Source of the DNA: Paenibacillus pinihumi DSM 23905 = JCM 16419
GTDB lineage: Bacteria > Bacillota > Bacilli > Paenibacillales > Paenibacillaceae
Assembly (NCBI RefSeq): GCF_000422505.1
Contig: NZ_KE383867.1
Coordinates: 252,494-316,493 of the forward strand
Length of the DNA: 64,000 bases
Direction of reading: 5' to 3'
The notes beneath the pieces are model-generated. The model ran no database searches. It worked only from the letters and a program-made list of their open reading frames with translations, and was not told where the DNA came from. Both the position numbers and the translations under genes were made by a program. The stretch's first letter is position 1. Each line of letters opens with the position of its first letter. Positions 33,461-43,226 of the stretch are shown here, piece after piece.

Positions 33461-35776
33461 ATGAACAACTTCAAGCTTTGGTACAACGGCCCTGCAGCAG
33501 GCTGGGCGCAAGGACTTCCGATTGGCAACGGCAGAATAGGTGCAGTCGTTCATGAAGGGCTGGAGCAAGAGACCTGGAACATGACAGAGGTCACATACTG
33601 GTCCGGCAAATCCGAACGGATCACAGGTTCACCGGACGGCAAAGCTGCTCTGGAGCAGATGCGGGAGCCATTTTTCAAAGGTGATTATGCGGCGGGCGAC
33701 CGTCTGGCCAAGGAATTCCTTCAGCCGAAGAAAGGCAACTTCGGGACACATCTTCGACTGTGCGATGTGGTTCTGCGCTATGGGGACCAGATGCAGTCGG
33801 TTGTTCGTGAGCTGAATCTGGAGACGGCTGTTGCAGAGGCTGCATATAGAGGCTCTGATTACACGATTGCAAGAGAGACCTTTGCCTCGCATCCCGCAGG
33901 CATTGTTGTATCCCGGATTAAGGGTGACAAGCCCGGAAAGGTGAGCTTTACGCTTCGTCTTGAAGGGCGCACCAAGGAATTTACAGCTTCTCTGGTTGAT
34001 CCGCATACACTTGTATTCTCAGGACAGGCGCTGGAGGATGTCCACAGCAACGGCCAATGTGGCGTTCTGTGCCAGGGTGAACTGGCTGTCAAGGTTGAAG
34101 GAGGTACGGTTCAAAGCAAGGACCAGGAGATTATCATCGAAGGGGCAGATGAGGCTGTGATTTACTTTGCGGTCCATACGGATTATGCGAAGTCGGGCCA
34201 GAGCTGGATTGCAGACAGCCGCAGACAAGTTCAGGCTGCACAGTCCAAGGATTATGTGCAGTTGAAAGAGGAGCATCTCTCCGATTATCAGTCCTTATAT
34301 AAACGTGTAAGCGTCAATTTGGGCAGTTCCCCGTACAGCGAACTCCCGACAGATGAGCGCACAAGACGCCTGCGGGACGGGCATACCGATGATCCGGCAC
34401 TGACGGCGTTGTTCTATCAATATGGACGGTATTTGACAATTGCCGGCTCCAGAGCAGATTCCCCGCTGCCGCTCAATCTCCAGGGGTTGTGGAATGACGG
34501 GGAGGCGAACCGGATGGCCTGGAGCTGTGATTACCATCTGGATGTCAATACGGAAATGAATTATTACCCGACTGAGATCAGCAATCTGGCAGAATGCCAT
34601 GTTCCGCTGATGAACTATATCGGGCGTCTGGCGGAAGCAGGACGCCTCGCGGCAAAGGATTTCTACGGGTGTGATGGCTGGGTTGCGCATGTATTCTCCA
34701 ATGCATGGGGCTTCACAGTTCCGGGCTGGGAGACTTCATGGGGATTGAATGTCACAGGCGGTCTATGGATCGCTACCCATATGAAGGAGCACTACGAATA
34801 CGGACTGGACCGCGGATTTCTGGAGCAGCAGGCGTATCCGGTCATGAAGGAAGCTGCTATCTTCTTCCTGGACTATATGGTCATTCATCCGAAGTACGGC
34901 TGGCTCGTAACCGGACCTTCCAATTCGCCGGAGAACAGCTTCTATCCGGGAGCGCCCGAGGAGGGCGCACAGCAGCTGACAATGGGCTCTACGATGGACC
35001 AGATGCTGGTGCGGGATCTGTTCGGTTTTGTTTTGGAAACAGCTGAGCTGCTGGATACGGATCAGGAGCTGCAAGCACGGCTGAGAACGGCAATCGGACA
35101 ATTGCCGCCGCTGCAAATCGGCAGGAAGGGACAACTGCAGGAGTGGCTGGAGGATTACGAGGAAGCACAGCCGGAGCATCGCCACCTCTCCCACCTGTAT
35201 GGGCTGTATCCGGGCAGCCAAATCGCGCCGAACAAGACGCCTGAGCTGAGCGAAGCTGTGCGCAAGACCCTGCTCGGCCGGATGCAGACAGAGGAGCTGG
35301 AGGATATTGAGTTTACTGCGGCCTTGTTTGCATCGGGCTTCTCCAGACTCCATGACGGGGAGCGGGCAGCCAAGCATGTAAATCATCTCATTGGCGAGCT
35401 CTGCTTCGACAACCTGCTGACCTATTCCAAAGCCGGAGTAGCTGGTGCGGAGACCAATATATTCGTCGTTGACGGAAATTATGGCGGAGCGGCGGCGATC
35501 GCAGATATGCTGCTGCAGAGCCATGCTGGAGAAATTCATCTGCTGCCGGCTATTCCGAAGGCATGGGAGAGCGGTTCTTATGAAGGCTTGCGTGCGAAGG
35601 GCAATCTGGAGATTGATGCAGCCTGGGAGCAGGGGGCACTGAGCGGAGCGGTGATCAAAGCTTACTCCTCTACGAACGCTGTTGTACGTGCCGGCGAGAC
35701 GGTGGTGACATTGGAGCTTGAGGCAGGGCGTGTATATGAACTGGACAGCCGTCTTCAGGTAACCGCTATCGGATAG
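33461..35776 (+). CDS. GH95 glycoside hydrolase (alpha-L-fucosidase or alpha-L-galactosidase)
   Basis: This 771-residue cytoplasmic enzyme probably removes terminal L-fucose or L-galactose by inversion. It shows the GH95 order: N-terminal beta-sandwich from KLWYNGPAAGWAQGLPIGNG, an (alpha/alpha)6 barrel with WNDGEANRMAWSCDYHLDVN, TGPSNSPEN, and DGNYGGAAAIADMLLQSH near the C-terminal sheet. These correspond to catalytic regions known in bifidobacterial AfcA. There is no signal peptide, so it works on imported oligosaccharides. ATG at 33461 has GAGAGGA upstream; a longer frame from 33380 lacks one. It heads a unit with a second GH95-like gene and an esterase. Confidence 0.88.
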   Translation: MNNFKLWYNGPAAGWAQGLPIGNGRIGAVVHEGLEQETWNMTEVTYWSGKSERITGSPDGKAALEQMREPFFKGDYAAGDRLAKEFLQPKKGNFGTHLRLCDVVLRYGDQMQSVVRELNLETAVAEAAYRGSDYTIARETFASHPAGIVVSRIKGDKPGKVSFTLRLEGRTKEFTASLVDPHTLVFSGQALEDVHSNGQCGVLCQGELAVKVEGGTVQSKDQEIIIEGADEAVIYFAVHTDYAKSGQSWIADSRRQVQAAQSKDYVQLKEEHLSDYQSLYKRVSVNLGSSPYSELPTDERTRRLRDGHTDDPALTALFYQYGRYLTIAGSRADSPLPLNLQGLWNDGEANRMAWSCDYHLDVNTEMNYYPTEISNLAECHVPLMNYIGRLAEAGRLAAKDFYGCDGWVAHVFSNAWGFTVPGWETSWGLNVTGGLWIATHMKEHYEYGLDRGFLEQQAYPVMKEAAIFFLDYMVIHPKYGWLVTGPSNSPENSFYPGAPEEGAQQLTMGSTMDQMLVRDLFGFVLETAELLDTDQELQARLRTAIGQLPPLQIGRKGQLQEWLEDYEEAQPEHRHLSHLYGLYPGSQIAPNKTPELSEAVRKTLLGRMQTEELEDIEFTAALFASGFSRLHDGERAAKHVNHLIGELCFDNLLTYSKAGVAGAETNIFVVDGNYGGAAAIADMLLQSHAGEIHLLPAIPKAWESGSYEGLRAKGNLEIDAAWEQGALSGAVIKAYSSTNAVVRAGETVVTLELEAGRVYELDSRLQVTAIG

Positions 35777-35853
35777 TTTGATCGTTAGTCCCTTGCCGGA
35801 CCAGTTCTGAATCACATACAATCAAGCATCATCAAACCTGGGAGGAAACCACA

Positions 35854-38238
35854 TTGAATTCACATATATTGGCTGGCAAGCACACCCTTCACTATGACCG
35901 CCCTGCTGCTACATTCTTCGAGGGTGCGCTGCTGGGCAACGGCGGGCTCGGCGTTGTTGTCACGACCCGTCCGGATGCGGTAGCCATTCATTTTGGACAT
36001 AACAATGTGTGGGATATCCGGATTGAAGAGAATCATCAGGATCAAATCGGCGATTTCGAAAGCCTCTTTACCAGAATGAAGGACATACCTGTGGATTTTG
36101 CTTCATTGGACGAGGATGACTGGTACCGGGAATATGTTCAAATGACGGCTGAGAACTACAGCCATCCTTATCCGCGCCCGATGCCGTGTGGTACGTTGGT
36201 GCTGGGCTTTGACCGCCGTGAGGCCGAGGTGCTGGGCCACTCGCTGCATATGGACAACGGTTTATGCGAAGTCCATTTCAAATTCGGTGACGGAGAGGCG
36301 ACTTTGCAAATCTTTGCAGACCAGAATGACGACCGCTTGTGGCTGACTATTAAGAATGCAGATGGTACAGGACCAGCATCACTGTTTAACCGGGTCCGGC
36401 TGCTGCCTGATCCGAATACGCCGCAGGAATTGCCTGAACTGAGCGCTGCGGTCGACTTTTCGGCCAGCCAGCTTTCGTACCGTCAGATTCTTCCTTTCTC
36501 CGTGAAGGAAGATGCGGGTGAGGCGGAAAGGGCCAAGAACCGGGCTTTCCGGCTGTCTGCAAGGTTGTCGCAAGCTTTTGAACAGAAAGGGACGGAGGAG
36601 TTGGAGGCGGGACTGATTCGGGGGAACACTTCGTTTACAGCCTGTATCATGCTTGAAGAAGGGCTGGATACAGAGGTGTCCAAGACGCCGCCACTGCTCC
36701 CGGAACCTGATTATAAAGCTTTTACGGAAGCAATGGCGGCATCGGACAGCGTATGGGATGCGTTTTGGTCCCGCTCCGGGGTATCGTTGGAAGATGAGGA
36801 ACTGGAGCAGGTATGGTACCGGAACCTGTATTTCTTCCAATGTGCGGTGAAGCCGGGTGTAACATGTCCGGGATTGTTCGCCAACTGGAGTTACGGCAGA
36901 ATTGGATCGGAATGGCATGGGGACTATCACATGAATTATAATACCCAACAGCCTTTTTGGCTCGCCTTCTCCAGCAATCATGCCGACAAGCATCTGCCCT
37001 ATGTGGATATGGTCGATCACGTGCTTCCGGTCAGCAGAAAGTGGGCAAATGAATATTACGGTCTGCGCGGAGCTTATTTCCCCCACTCGGCCTATCCGGT
37101 CGAAATGAACATGATGCCGTATCCGGTCCCGCACTGGGGCTGGGAGATTTGCGAGACACCGTGGACTGTACAAAGCTTATGGTGGCATTATATGTACACG
37201 ATGGATGAGGATTTTCTGGCGGAACGGGCATTTTGCCCCATAAAGGATGCGGTTCTGTTCATGGTCGATTATATGAAGCGCCCGGATGCGCACGGGGAAG
37301 CATGGGGAGATGACCGTTACCACATTTATCCGACTGTTGTGCCTGAGCTGTACGAGTTGACCCCTGGATTTAAGAAAAACAAGGATTGTCTCGTCGATTT
37401 GACCCTGACCAAATTTTTGTTCCATGCATTTGGCAAGGCGTGCGCGGTGCTGAAAAGGACGGAAGCGGAGCAGGAACTGCTGCAAGAGGTCAGGGATATT
37501 CTGGAGCGTTTCCCGGAATATCCAACGGCCATATCCCAGCGTGGAGAAGTTTTTGTATCTGTTCACGGAGAGGACCCGGAGGCCGTATACAATGTACCAA
37601 ACAGTATAACTCCTGTTTTTCCTGGCGAGGAGTACGGGCTTCACTCATCACCGGAGGATTACGAGATTGCCCTCAATTCGTATTTGAACCATCGCAATGA
37701 AGGCGGCAACGAGCTGGTCTTCTATCACATGGCGGGAGCCCGGCTTGGCCGGCTTGATCTGGAGCGTTTCAAACGCCAGATTGCCTACTGCATGCTGCCA
37801 AACGGAACCTGCACCGACAAGCTTCTGGAGGCTGGCGGACGGTATTCAGACGCGACAGCGTTTGATTATATGGCTCCAATGGGCATCTGGTTTGAAAATT
37901 TTGCGCTGCCCGCGGTTATTAACGAATGTCTGATGCAGAGTTATAATGGCATTATCCGGCTGTTCCCGAACTGGCCGCTTCATCAGCGCGCAGAGTTTTC
38001 CACACTGCGGGCTGTTGGGGGCTTCTTGATCAGCGCCTCTGCAGGAGAAGGAACGGTTAGCTGGGTAGAGGTGCAGAGCGAAGCCGGGGAACCGCTTAGC
38101 GTATATAATCCTTGGGGGGATGTCGTGACCTGCATCAGGGAGCAGGGATCACTGTCCTTGTCGGGCAGCATTCTCACAATTGATACCGTTCAAGGAGAGA
38201 CGCTTCGCCTCGAGCCTGCCTCGGCATCATCACATTAA
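35854..38238 (+). CDS. GH95-like (alpha/alpha)6 glycosidase, divergent
   Basis: This 794-residue protein begins like GH95 enzymes (YDRPAATFFEGALLGNGGLG) but its barrel has WHGDYHMNYNTQQPFWLAFS in place of the usual CDYHLDVN motif. It ends with a beta-sandwich containing SAGEGTVSWVEVQSEAG. It therefore belongs near GH95 or a related unclassified six-hairpin glycosidase family with a different specificity. There is no signal peptide. TTG is the start, with GGAGG seven bases before. It lies 77 bp after the GH95 gene and 21 bp before the esterase, so the three form one unit. The substrate is unknown. Confidence 0.7.
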   Translation: MNSHILAGKHTLHYDRPAATFFEGALLGNGGLGVVVTTRPDAVAIHFGHNNVWDIRIEENHQDQIGDFESLFTRMKDIPVDFASLDEDDWYREYVQMTAENYSHPYPRPMPCGTLVLGFDRREAEVLGHSLHMDNGLCEVHFKFGDGEATLQIFADQNDDRLWLTIKNADGTGPASLFNRVRLLPDPNTPQELPELSAAVDFSASQLSYRQILPFSVKEDAGEAERAKNRAFRLSARLSQAFEQKGTEELEAGLIRGNTSFTACIMLEEGLDTEVSKTPPLLPEPDYKAFTEAMAASDSVWDAFWSRSGVSLEDEELEQVWYRNLYFFQCAVKPGVTCPGLFANWSYGRIGSEWHGDYHMNYNTQQPFWLAFSSNHADKHLPYVDMVDHVLPVSRKWANEYYGLRGAYFPHSAYPVEMNMMPYPVPHWGWEICETPWTVQSLWWHYMYTMDEDFLAERAFCPIKDAVLFMVDYMKRPDAHGEAWGDDRYHIYPTVVPELYELTPGFKKNKDCLVDLTLTKFLFHAFGKACAVLKRTEAEQELLQEVRDILERFPEYPTAISQRGEVFVSVHGEDPEAVYNVPNSITPVFPGEEYGLHSSPEDYEIALNSYLNHRNEGGNELVFYHMAGARLGRLDLERFKRQIAYCMLPNGTCTDKLLEAGGRYSDATAFDYMAPMGIWFENFALPAVINECLMQSYNGIIRLFPNWPLHQRAEFSTLRAVGGFLISASAGEGTVSWVEVQSEAGEPLSVYNPWGDVVTCIREQGSLSLSGSILTIDTVQGETLRLEPASASSH

Positions 38239-38259
38239 ACTTTCGGGGGTTAGAGCAAG

Positions 38260-39399
38260 ATGAATGCACAGACTGAATATGGCCGCGAAGTGCAAGTACG
38301 GCGCGGGCTTCCGAATCTTCAAGCAAGGCGGCAAAGGAATGAACCGATTATAGTCGGATTCCTGGGCGGCTCCATCACGGAGGGCTACGGTGCCAAGGAC
38401 CCGGATACAGGCTGCTACCGGGCTCTGACCGGGCAATACTTGCAGAATGTTTTTGGCTCAGACAATGTCACCTGCATCAATGCAGGCGTTGGAGGGACGA
38501 CTTCAACATTCGGCGCCCATCGTTTCCAGGAGCATGTGATGTCCGGCATCAGCAGTATTGATCTGCTCTTCGTGGAGTTCAGCGTTAATGACGGCGCAGA
38601 CCGTGAAGAATCCATTCGCGGGGTGGAAGGCATCGTCAGACAGTGTAATCGTCTGAATCCGCAGGCTGACATCTGTTTCCTGTATACGGCAGACGATGAC
38701 AATCTGGGAGAGGGGTTGCCGTTCAACATTGCTGTTCATGAGGAAGTTGCCGCCCATTACAATCTCCCGTCAGTCAACTTTGCGGCTCATGTCCGCGGGA
38801 TGATTCGTGAGGGAGAAACAACATGGGAGGAGCTTGCCCCTGACCGCACCCATCCGAATGATGCGGGGTATGCTGTCTATGCAGACAGACTCACTACATT
38901 TCTTGGCACTGTACTCAGCGAAGAGGCAGTTACAGATGTCCACCTGATTCAAGCTGCGGCAACCGCTCCGCTGGAGGCGAATAATCTGGCATATGCGGCG
39001 ATGCAGGATATTGCCGGACTGGCAACGCCTGATGGGTTCTCGCTGCGAGATTTGTCACAGGAGCCGATCATGAACTGGCGCTACGACTCCACCCATCTGT
39101 TCACCGACCAGCCTGGGGCAGAACTGACAATCGGACTGCAAGTCAAAGGAATCGGCGTATTGGCGATGTGGGGGCCAAAGTCGGGCATATTCGAGTACTC
39201 TGTTAACGGGTCGGCGTATAAGCAGGTCAACATGTTCGATGAATGGTGTCTCGGTGCTTATCGGCCGATTATCTCTCAGCTGGAGCTGTATGAAGAGGCA
39301 CAGTCTATCCGGCTGTCGATCCGCAATACGGCAAGCAAGGATGAGCGCAGTATCGGCAATGAGCTTCGGCTTCTGAAACTTCTGGTTATTGAAGAGTAG
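38260..39399 (+). CDS. SGNH/GDSL-family hydrolase, probable carbohydrate esterase
   Basis: This 379-residue cytoplasmic enzyme shows the SGNH blocks: nucleophile Ser38 in LGGSITEG, Gly in NAGVGGTTS, Asn in EFSVNDGAD, and Asp195/His198 in PDRTHPND. A C-terminal beta-rich domain (about 255-379) resembles the sandwich modules found in acetylxylan-type esterases. It most likely removes acetyl groups from sugar units so that the neighbouring glycosidases can act. It is the last gene of the GH95 unit and converges on the two-component genes. Confidence 0.82.
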   Translation: MNAQTEYGREVQVRRGLPNLQARRQRNEPIIVGFLGGSITEGYGAKDPDTGCYRALTGQYLQNVFGSDNVTCINAGVGGTTSTFGAHRFQEHVMSGISSIDLLFVEFSVNDGADREESIRGVEGIVRQCNRLNPQADICFLYTADDDNLGEGLPFNIAVHEEVAAHYNLPSVNFAAHVRGMIREGETTWEELAPDRTHPNDAGYAVYADRLTTFLGTVLSEEAVTDVHLIQAAATAPLEANNLAYAAMQDIAGLATPDGFSLRDLSQEPIMNWRYDSTHLFTDQPGAELTIGLQVKGIGVLAMWGPKSGIFEYSVNGSAYKQVNMFDEWCLGAYRPIISQLELYEEAQSIRLSIRNTASKDERSIGNELRLLKLLVIEE

Positions 39400-39423
39400 C
39401 CCATAATAGTTCACATCGTCACG

Positions 39424-39471
39424 AAAAAAAGCAGCAGCTTGCGAACGGCTAATCGTTCTCAAGCTGCTGCT
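39424..39471 (-). terminator. Terminator of the second two-component operon
   Basis: A 12-bp stem AGCAGCAGCTTG/CAAGCTGCTGCT with a further 5-bp GAACG/CGTTC stem inside is followed on the minus strand by a run of seven T. It starts 2 bp after the kinase stop and may also stop transcription from the esterase side. Confidence 0.88.
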
Positions 39472-39473
39472 TG

Positions 39474-41252
39474 CTATATCCCGTTGTCGGGTGCCTCAAT
39501 GACACCCTTCTGCGGCAGGCGAATTTGCACCGTGGTTCCAATGCCGGGCCGGCTGAACACGTTCACTCCGTAATCTTCACCGAATTTCAATTTGATTCTG
39601 CGGTCGACATTCATAATGCCATAGCCTCGTCCAGGGCGCTCCTGGAGCAGGGATTCGACTGTCTCCTGGCTCATGCCCACTCCGTCATCAATGACCGACA
39701 GCACAATATCATCTGCTTCCAAAATGCCTTTAATATGAATGTTTAACCGGTTGTCCTGATCCCACAGAGCATGAACGACGGAATTTTCGACAAATGGCTG
39801 CAAGGTAAGCTTCACTGTAGAGTGTGGCAGGATTGCTTCGTCTACAGAATATGTGACGTTCAGCTGACCTTCAAATCGGGTTGTCTGAATGGCAATGTAG
39901 CTCTGGGTGAGCTTGAGCTCCTCATGAATCGGAAGGATGCTCTTGCCTTTATTCAGTGAAATCCGGTAGAACTTCGCCAGATTGACCACCATATTCTGAA
40001 TGCGCGGGTCATTATGCTTCATTGCAAGCGATGAGATAGAGCCTAGCGTATTATACAGAAAATGCGGATTAATCTGGGCCTGCAGCAGCTCCAGCTCGGC
40101 CTCCTTGCCCGATATTTCCTTCTGATACACCTCTGTAATGAGATTTTTCAGACGCACGGTCATCTGATCGAAGGCAAAATGAAGCTGGCCAATCTCATCA
40201 TTCCCCAGATTCCGGTGGCCCGCCGGAGTAAAATCTCCCCGCTCAACACGACGCACCATCTTAATCAAGATCGTAATCCGCTTGCTGAACAGCAGTGCGG
40301 TAATATAGATGAGCAGCAGGGCGACCACAATAAAGGCGAGCGAGATCACCAAAATCAGGTTGGAGAATGAACGTGCTTCATGGATGATCCGTTCATACGG
40401 GAAAACCGATACAGTCTTCCAGCCGTTTTTGACTGTATTGGAGACGGCAATAGCCTTCTCTCCCTTGTATACCGCATCAAATCTGCCGGCCGGAAGTCCG
40501 TTCTCTCCGAGGTCAAGCAGCTTGGGCAGACTTGTATTGAGCATTTGCTTATCCGCTGCCGACAAAATAATGCCGTCCTCGTTCACGATGAATATATCCT
40601 TGTCATCCGTCTCCTTTTCCATCAGAGAGTAGATGGCTGATTCGGGAATCCGGAACACCAGAATGCCATAGGGGTATTGAATCTGGTTGTTATTCAAAAG
40701 CCTGGCAATCGTAAACATTGCGGGGCTGTTCCCGGTCTGTGGAGTGGACATATGAACAAGGTTGCCGTGAGATTCGCTGAGCAGGTGAAACAATTCGGAT
40801 TTCCTGGTGGCATCTGTTACCGGATGAACGTAATAATTATCTTTGGGCAACGATGCATTATCCGAATAAATAAAAACCTCATCAAAATCCATGTAGGCCG
40901 TTTTGATCGTGTCGATGCTGTTGCCGATGAATCTGTAAGCCTCCAAATAGGAAGGGGTGTCGTCGTATTCGCTGGTTAAATAGCCGGACAGACGGTTATC
41001 CAGGTAGATGGAGGCGGAAATCCGCTCATAGCTGTCCAGCTTGTTCTCCAGGTTTTTATTGATTTGTGCTGTTGAGGTTACCATATTAATATAAATTTGC
41101 TCCGTCAGCTTGGACTTTGTCAGCTCGAATGAAAAGTAGACGAACAGCAGCATCGGGATGATCGTCACCAGAACGAACACGACAAACATCTTGGAGCGGA
41201 AGCTTAAGTTTACAAAGGGCAAGTAAATCCATTTATGATACAAATAACGCAC
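39474..41252 (-). CDS. YesM-type sensor histidine kinase (second system)
   Basis: This 592-residue membrane kinase has a helix near 20-40, an exported Cache-like sensor (about 45-285), a second helix (about 290-315), HAMP (to about 365), a His_kinase domain with QINPHFLYNTLGSI, and an ATPase domain (LQPFVENSVVHALW, DDGVGMS, GYGIMNVDRRIKLKFG). GTG is the start, about 11 bases after AAGGAGG. It is transcribed with the response regulator gene 18 bp upstream. It probably controls the divergent Lpl-type importer and its glycosidases. Confidence 0.9.
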   Translation of the reverse strand: MRYLYHKWIYLPFVNLSFRSKMFVVFVLVTIIPMLLFVYFSFELTKSKLTEQIYINMVTSTAQINKNLENKLDSYERISASIYLDNRLSGYLTSEYDDTPSYLEAYRFIGNSIDTIKTAYMDFDEVFIYSDNASLPKDNYYVHPVTDATRKSELFHLLSESHGNLVHMSTPQTGNSPAMFTIARLLNNNQIQYPYGILVFRIPESAIYSLMEKETDDKDIFIVNEDGIILSAADKQMLNTSLPKLLDLGENGLPAGRFDAVYKGEKAIAVSNTVKNGWKTVSVFPYERIIHEARSFSNLILVISLAFIVVALLLIYITALLFSKRITILIKMVRRVERGDFTPAGHRNLGNDEIGQLHFAFDQMTVRLKNLITEVYQKEISGKEAELELLQAQINPHFLYNTLGSISSLAMKHNDPRIQNMVVNLAKFYRISLNKGKSILPIHEELKLTQSYIAIQTTRFEGQLNVTYSVDEAILPHSTVKLTLQPFVENSVVHALWDQDNRLNIHIKGILEADDIVLSVIDDGVGMSQETVESLLQERPGRGYGIMNVDRRIKLKFGEDYGVNVFSRPGIGTTVQIRLPQKGVIEAPDNGI

Positions 41253-41270
41253 GGTGGCGGGAGCCTCCTT

Positions 41271-42842
41271 TTAATATCGCATGGAGTTTCGGTATTCCGA
41301 AGGGGTACATCCCGCATGCTTGTGAAATACAGAGCAGAAATATGATGTATTCTCATACCCGACAGCCATCGCAATCTCATGAATCTTAAGCTCAGGCTGC
41401 TTCAACAGCTGGGACGCCGTCTGCATCCGAAGCTGGGTTATATAATTGAGAATCGTCTCTCCGGTATGTTCCTTGAACAGCGAACGGACATAATTGGGGG
41501 AGAGGTAGACATGCTGGGCTATCTTCTCCACGGTCAGCGATTGCGAATAATGCTCCTGAATAAACTCCGTTATTTTTTGTACAACTACTGCATTCCGGTC
41601 TGTCTCCTTCTCAGCAATAAGGGAGCATAGCCGGATACAGTATTGAGCCAAATACACCTCGATTTCCGCCAGTGTTGTCAGCTCCGCAACACTCTTCCAA
41701 TGATCGATCATAAGCAGCTCGGGCTGCGAATGGGCAATCATGGACGAGAAATGCTGCTCCAGCGCAGATAAAATATGAACCGCAGAAGAGCGGATTTGCC
41801 GGGGCTGCGAACGTTCCAGGCGGAGCTGTTCTGCAAATTGTCCGATTTGTTTCTCTGCAGGTTGCGGCATTCCTCTGGCGATGGAGGTGCTCAATTCCTT
41901 AATGAGCGGATCGACGGCAGGTACAGCGGCTGTTGCAGGAGGGATTTCCTCATATAGAATTACCGCTCCCGTCCCTGCAAAGAACCGCTCCTCCGCTGCA
42001 GCTTTGGCTTCTGTATAACGGTTGTGCAGCTCCTCCAATTTCAAGGAACCGCTTCCAAGGGCGGAGATACCAACGACAGCAGTTGTTGTTCCGGCCGCAA
42101 TACTTCTATTCTGCCAGTTCTCCCAATACGTTCGCAGCAGCAGCCTGGCGGCATAGGCCTGCCCAATCGGAATCTGGTGCACGATAAACCAGGCATGTGG
42201 AGGAAGCTTGACCCAAATATCATGTGTACCGGGTATGGCCTCCTCACCCGGCAGCAGCATACGGGGATTGCTTACCGCTTCCTCATTCTTTTCAGACGGC
42301 CCAAACATCAAATAGGAGACGGCAAGCAGACCCTCGGCCTGCAGAGAAGGCTGAATAAGCCGCAGTTCGGCTGCAAGTCCGTGCCTGAGCTGGAGCGAAG
42401 GTTCATGCAGCAGTTTGAACAGCAGTCCTTCAGACATGGAAGCGGCGGAATGGGCAAGCAGAGCTTCAGAATCGAGTCTGCTTTTCATCTTTTCCATAGT
42501 TTCGCCGAGTTCACTTACATCCACCGGTTTGAGCAAATAACCGGACGCTTCCAGATTCAGTGCGGATTTAATATATTGAAATTCATTATGACCGCTTAAA
42601 AATATAATTTTTACATTGGCGTTCAATTGCTTGGCCCGGCGGGCAAATTCCAGACCGTCCATTACCGGCATGCGGACGTCGGTTATGATGATTTGCGGCT
42701 CAAGCAACTTCATCTGCTCCAGTGCTTCCTTGCCGTTGCGGGCTGTTCCTGCTACCCGGAGTCCCATCGTCTCCCATGGTACATAGTGCTCTAGCGCCTC
42801 AAGTTCGATTTTCTCATCATCCACGAGCAGTATGTCGTACAT
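41271..42842 (-). CDS. YesN-type response regulator (second system)
   Basis: This 523-residue regulator has a receiver domain (1-120) with Asp55 in IIITDVRMPVMDG, a variable middle (about 130-405) and an AraC double helix-turn-helix at about 420-520 (QSLTVEKIAQHVYLSPNYVR, IAMAVGYENTSYFCSVFHKH). It lies before its kinase in the same operon and diverges from the ABC importer genes across a 384-bp gap. I did not find the CAAAWWWTTGAA repeats of the first system there, so it should have a different site. Confidence 0.9.
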   Translation of the reverse strand: MYDILLVDDEKIELEALEHYVPWETMGLRVAGTARNGKEALEQMKLLEPQIIITDVRMPVMDGLEFARRAKQLNANVKIIFLSGHNEFQYIKSALNLEASGYLLKPVDVSELGETMEKMKSRLDSEALLAHSAASMSEGLLFKLLHEPSLQLRHGLAAELRLIQPSLQAEGLLAVSYLMFGPSEKNEEAVSNPRMLLPGEEAIPGTHDIWVKLPPHAWFIVHQIPIGQAYAARLLLRTYWENWQNRSIAAGTTTAVVGISALGSGSLKLEELHNRYTEAKAAAEERFFAGTGAVILYEEIPPATAAVPAVDPLIKELSTSIARGMPQPAEKQIGQFAEQLRLERSQPRQIRSSAVHILSALEQHFSSMIAHSQPELLMIDHWKSVAELTTLAEIEVYLAQYCIRLCSLIAEKETDRNAVVVQKITEFIQEHYSQSLTVEKIAQHVYLSPNYVRSLFKEHTGETILNYITQLRMQTASQLLKQPELKIHEIAMAVGYENTSYFCSVFHKHAGCTPSEYRNSMRY

Positions 42843-43226
42843 GGCTTATCGCCTCCTGCAAAAATCCGCTTTTTTTAAAAATATAAGTTTTTAAAATATA
42901 AGATAGTATAAGTTTCACTTTTATCAACGGGTTAAATTTCTGCGCGAAACGGAGCTTTTGTCTGTTAAAGGATGGAAAAGCTGTTTACGCTTATAATAAT
43001 ATTCCCTTATTATCCCTAGTAATTCATTCATGTTTACCTATGTATCATAGTAAATAATATATCGAAATCCAACAATAGATGTCCAGAAATATAGTTAAAA
43101 AGCGGTATCATTCGGTGGATTTTATTATAGAAACAAAACCTTCTGGAGCGTAAGATGATTGATGAGCATTAAAACAAGGTTGCAGCTAATGCATCTATTT
43201 CATTATCAAAACAGGAGGAGTGCCTG
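42843..43226. other. Divergent regulatory region between response regulator and Lpl-type importer
   Basis: No gene is seen. On the minus strand TTGATA (42927-42922), 16 bp and TATCTT (42905-42900) could serve the two-component operon. TATAAGTTT occurs twice, 25 bp apart (42882, 42907). A near palindrome TTTACCTATG-TAT-CATAGTAAA lies at 43033-43054. Any of these may be operator sites. Confidence 0.4.

Noticed and set aside
42982-42995. A cre-like site in the divergent region before the Lpl-type importer.
   Set aside because: It lacks the required TG start and differs at two core positions on the minus strand; too weak to call.
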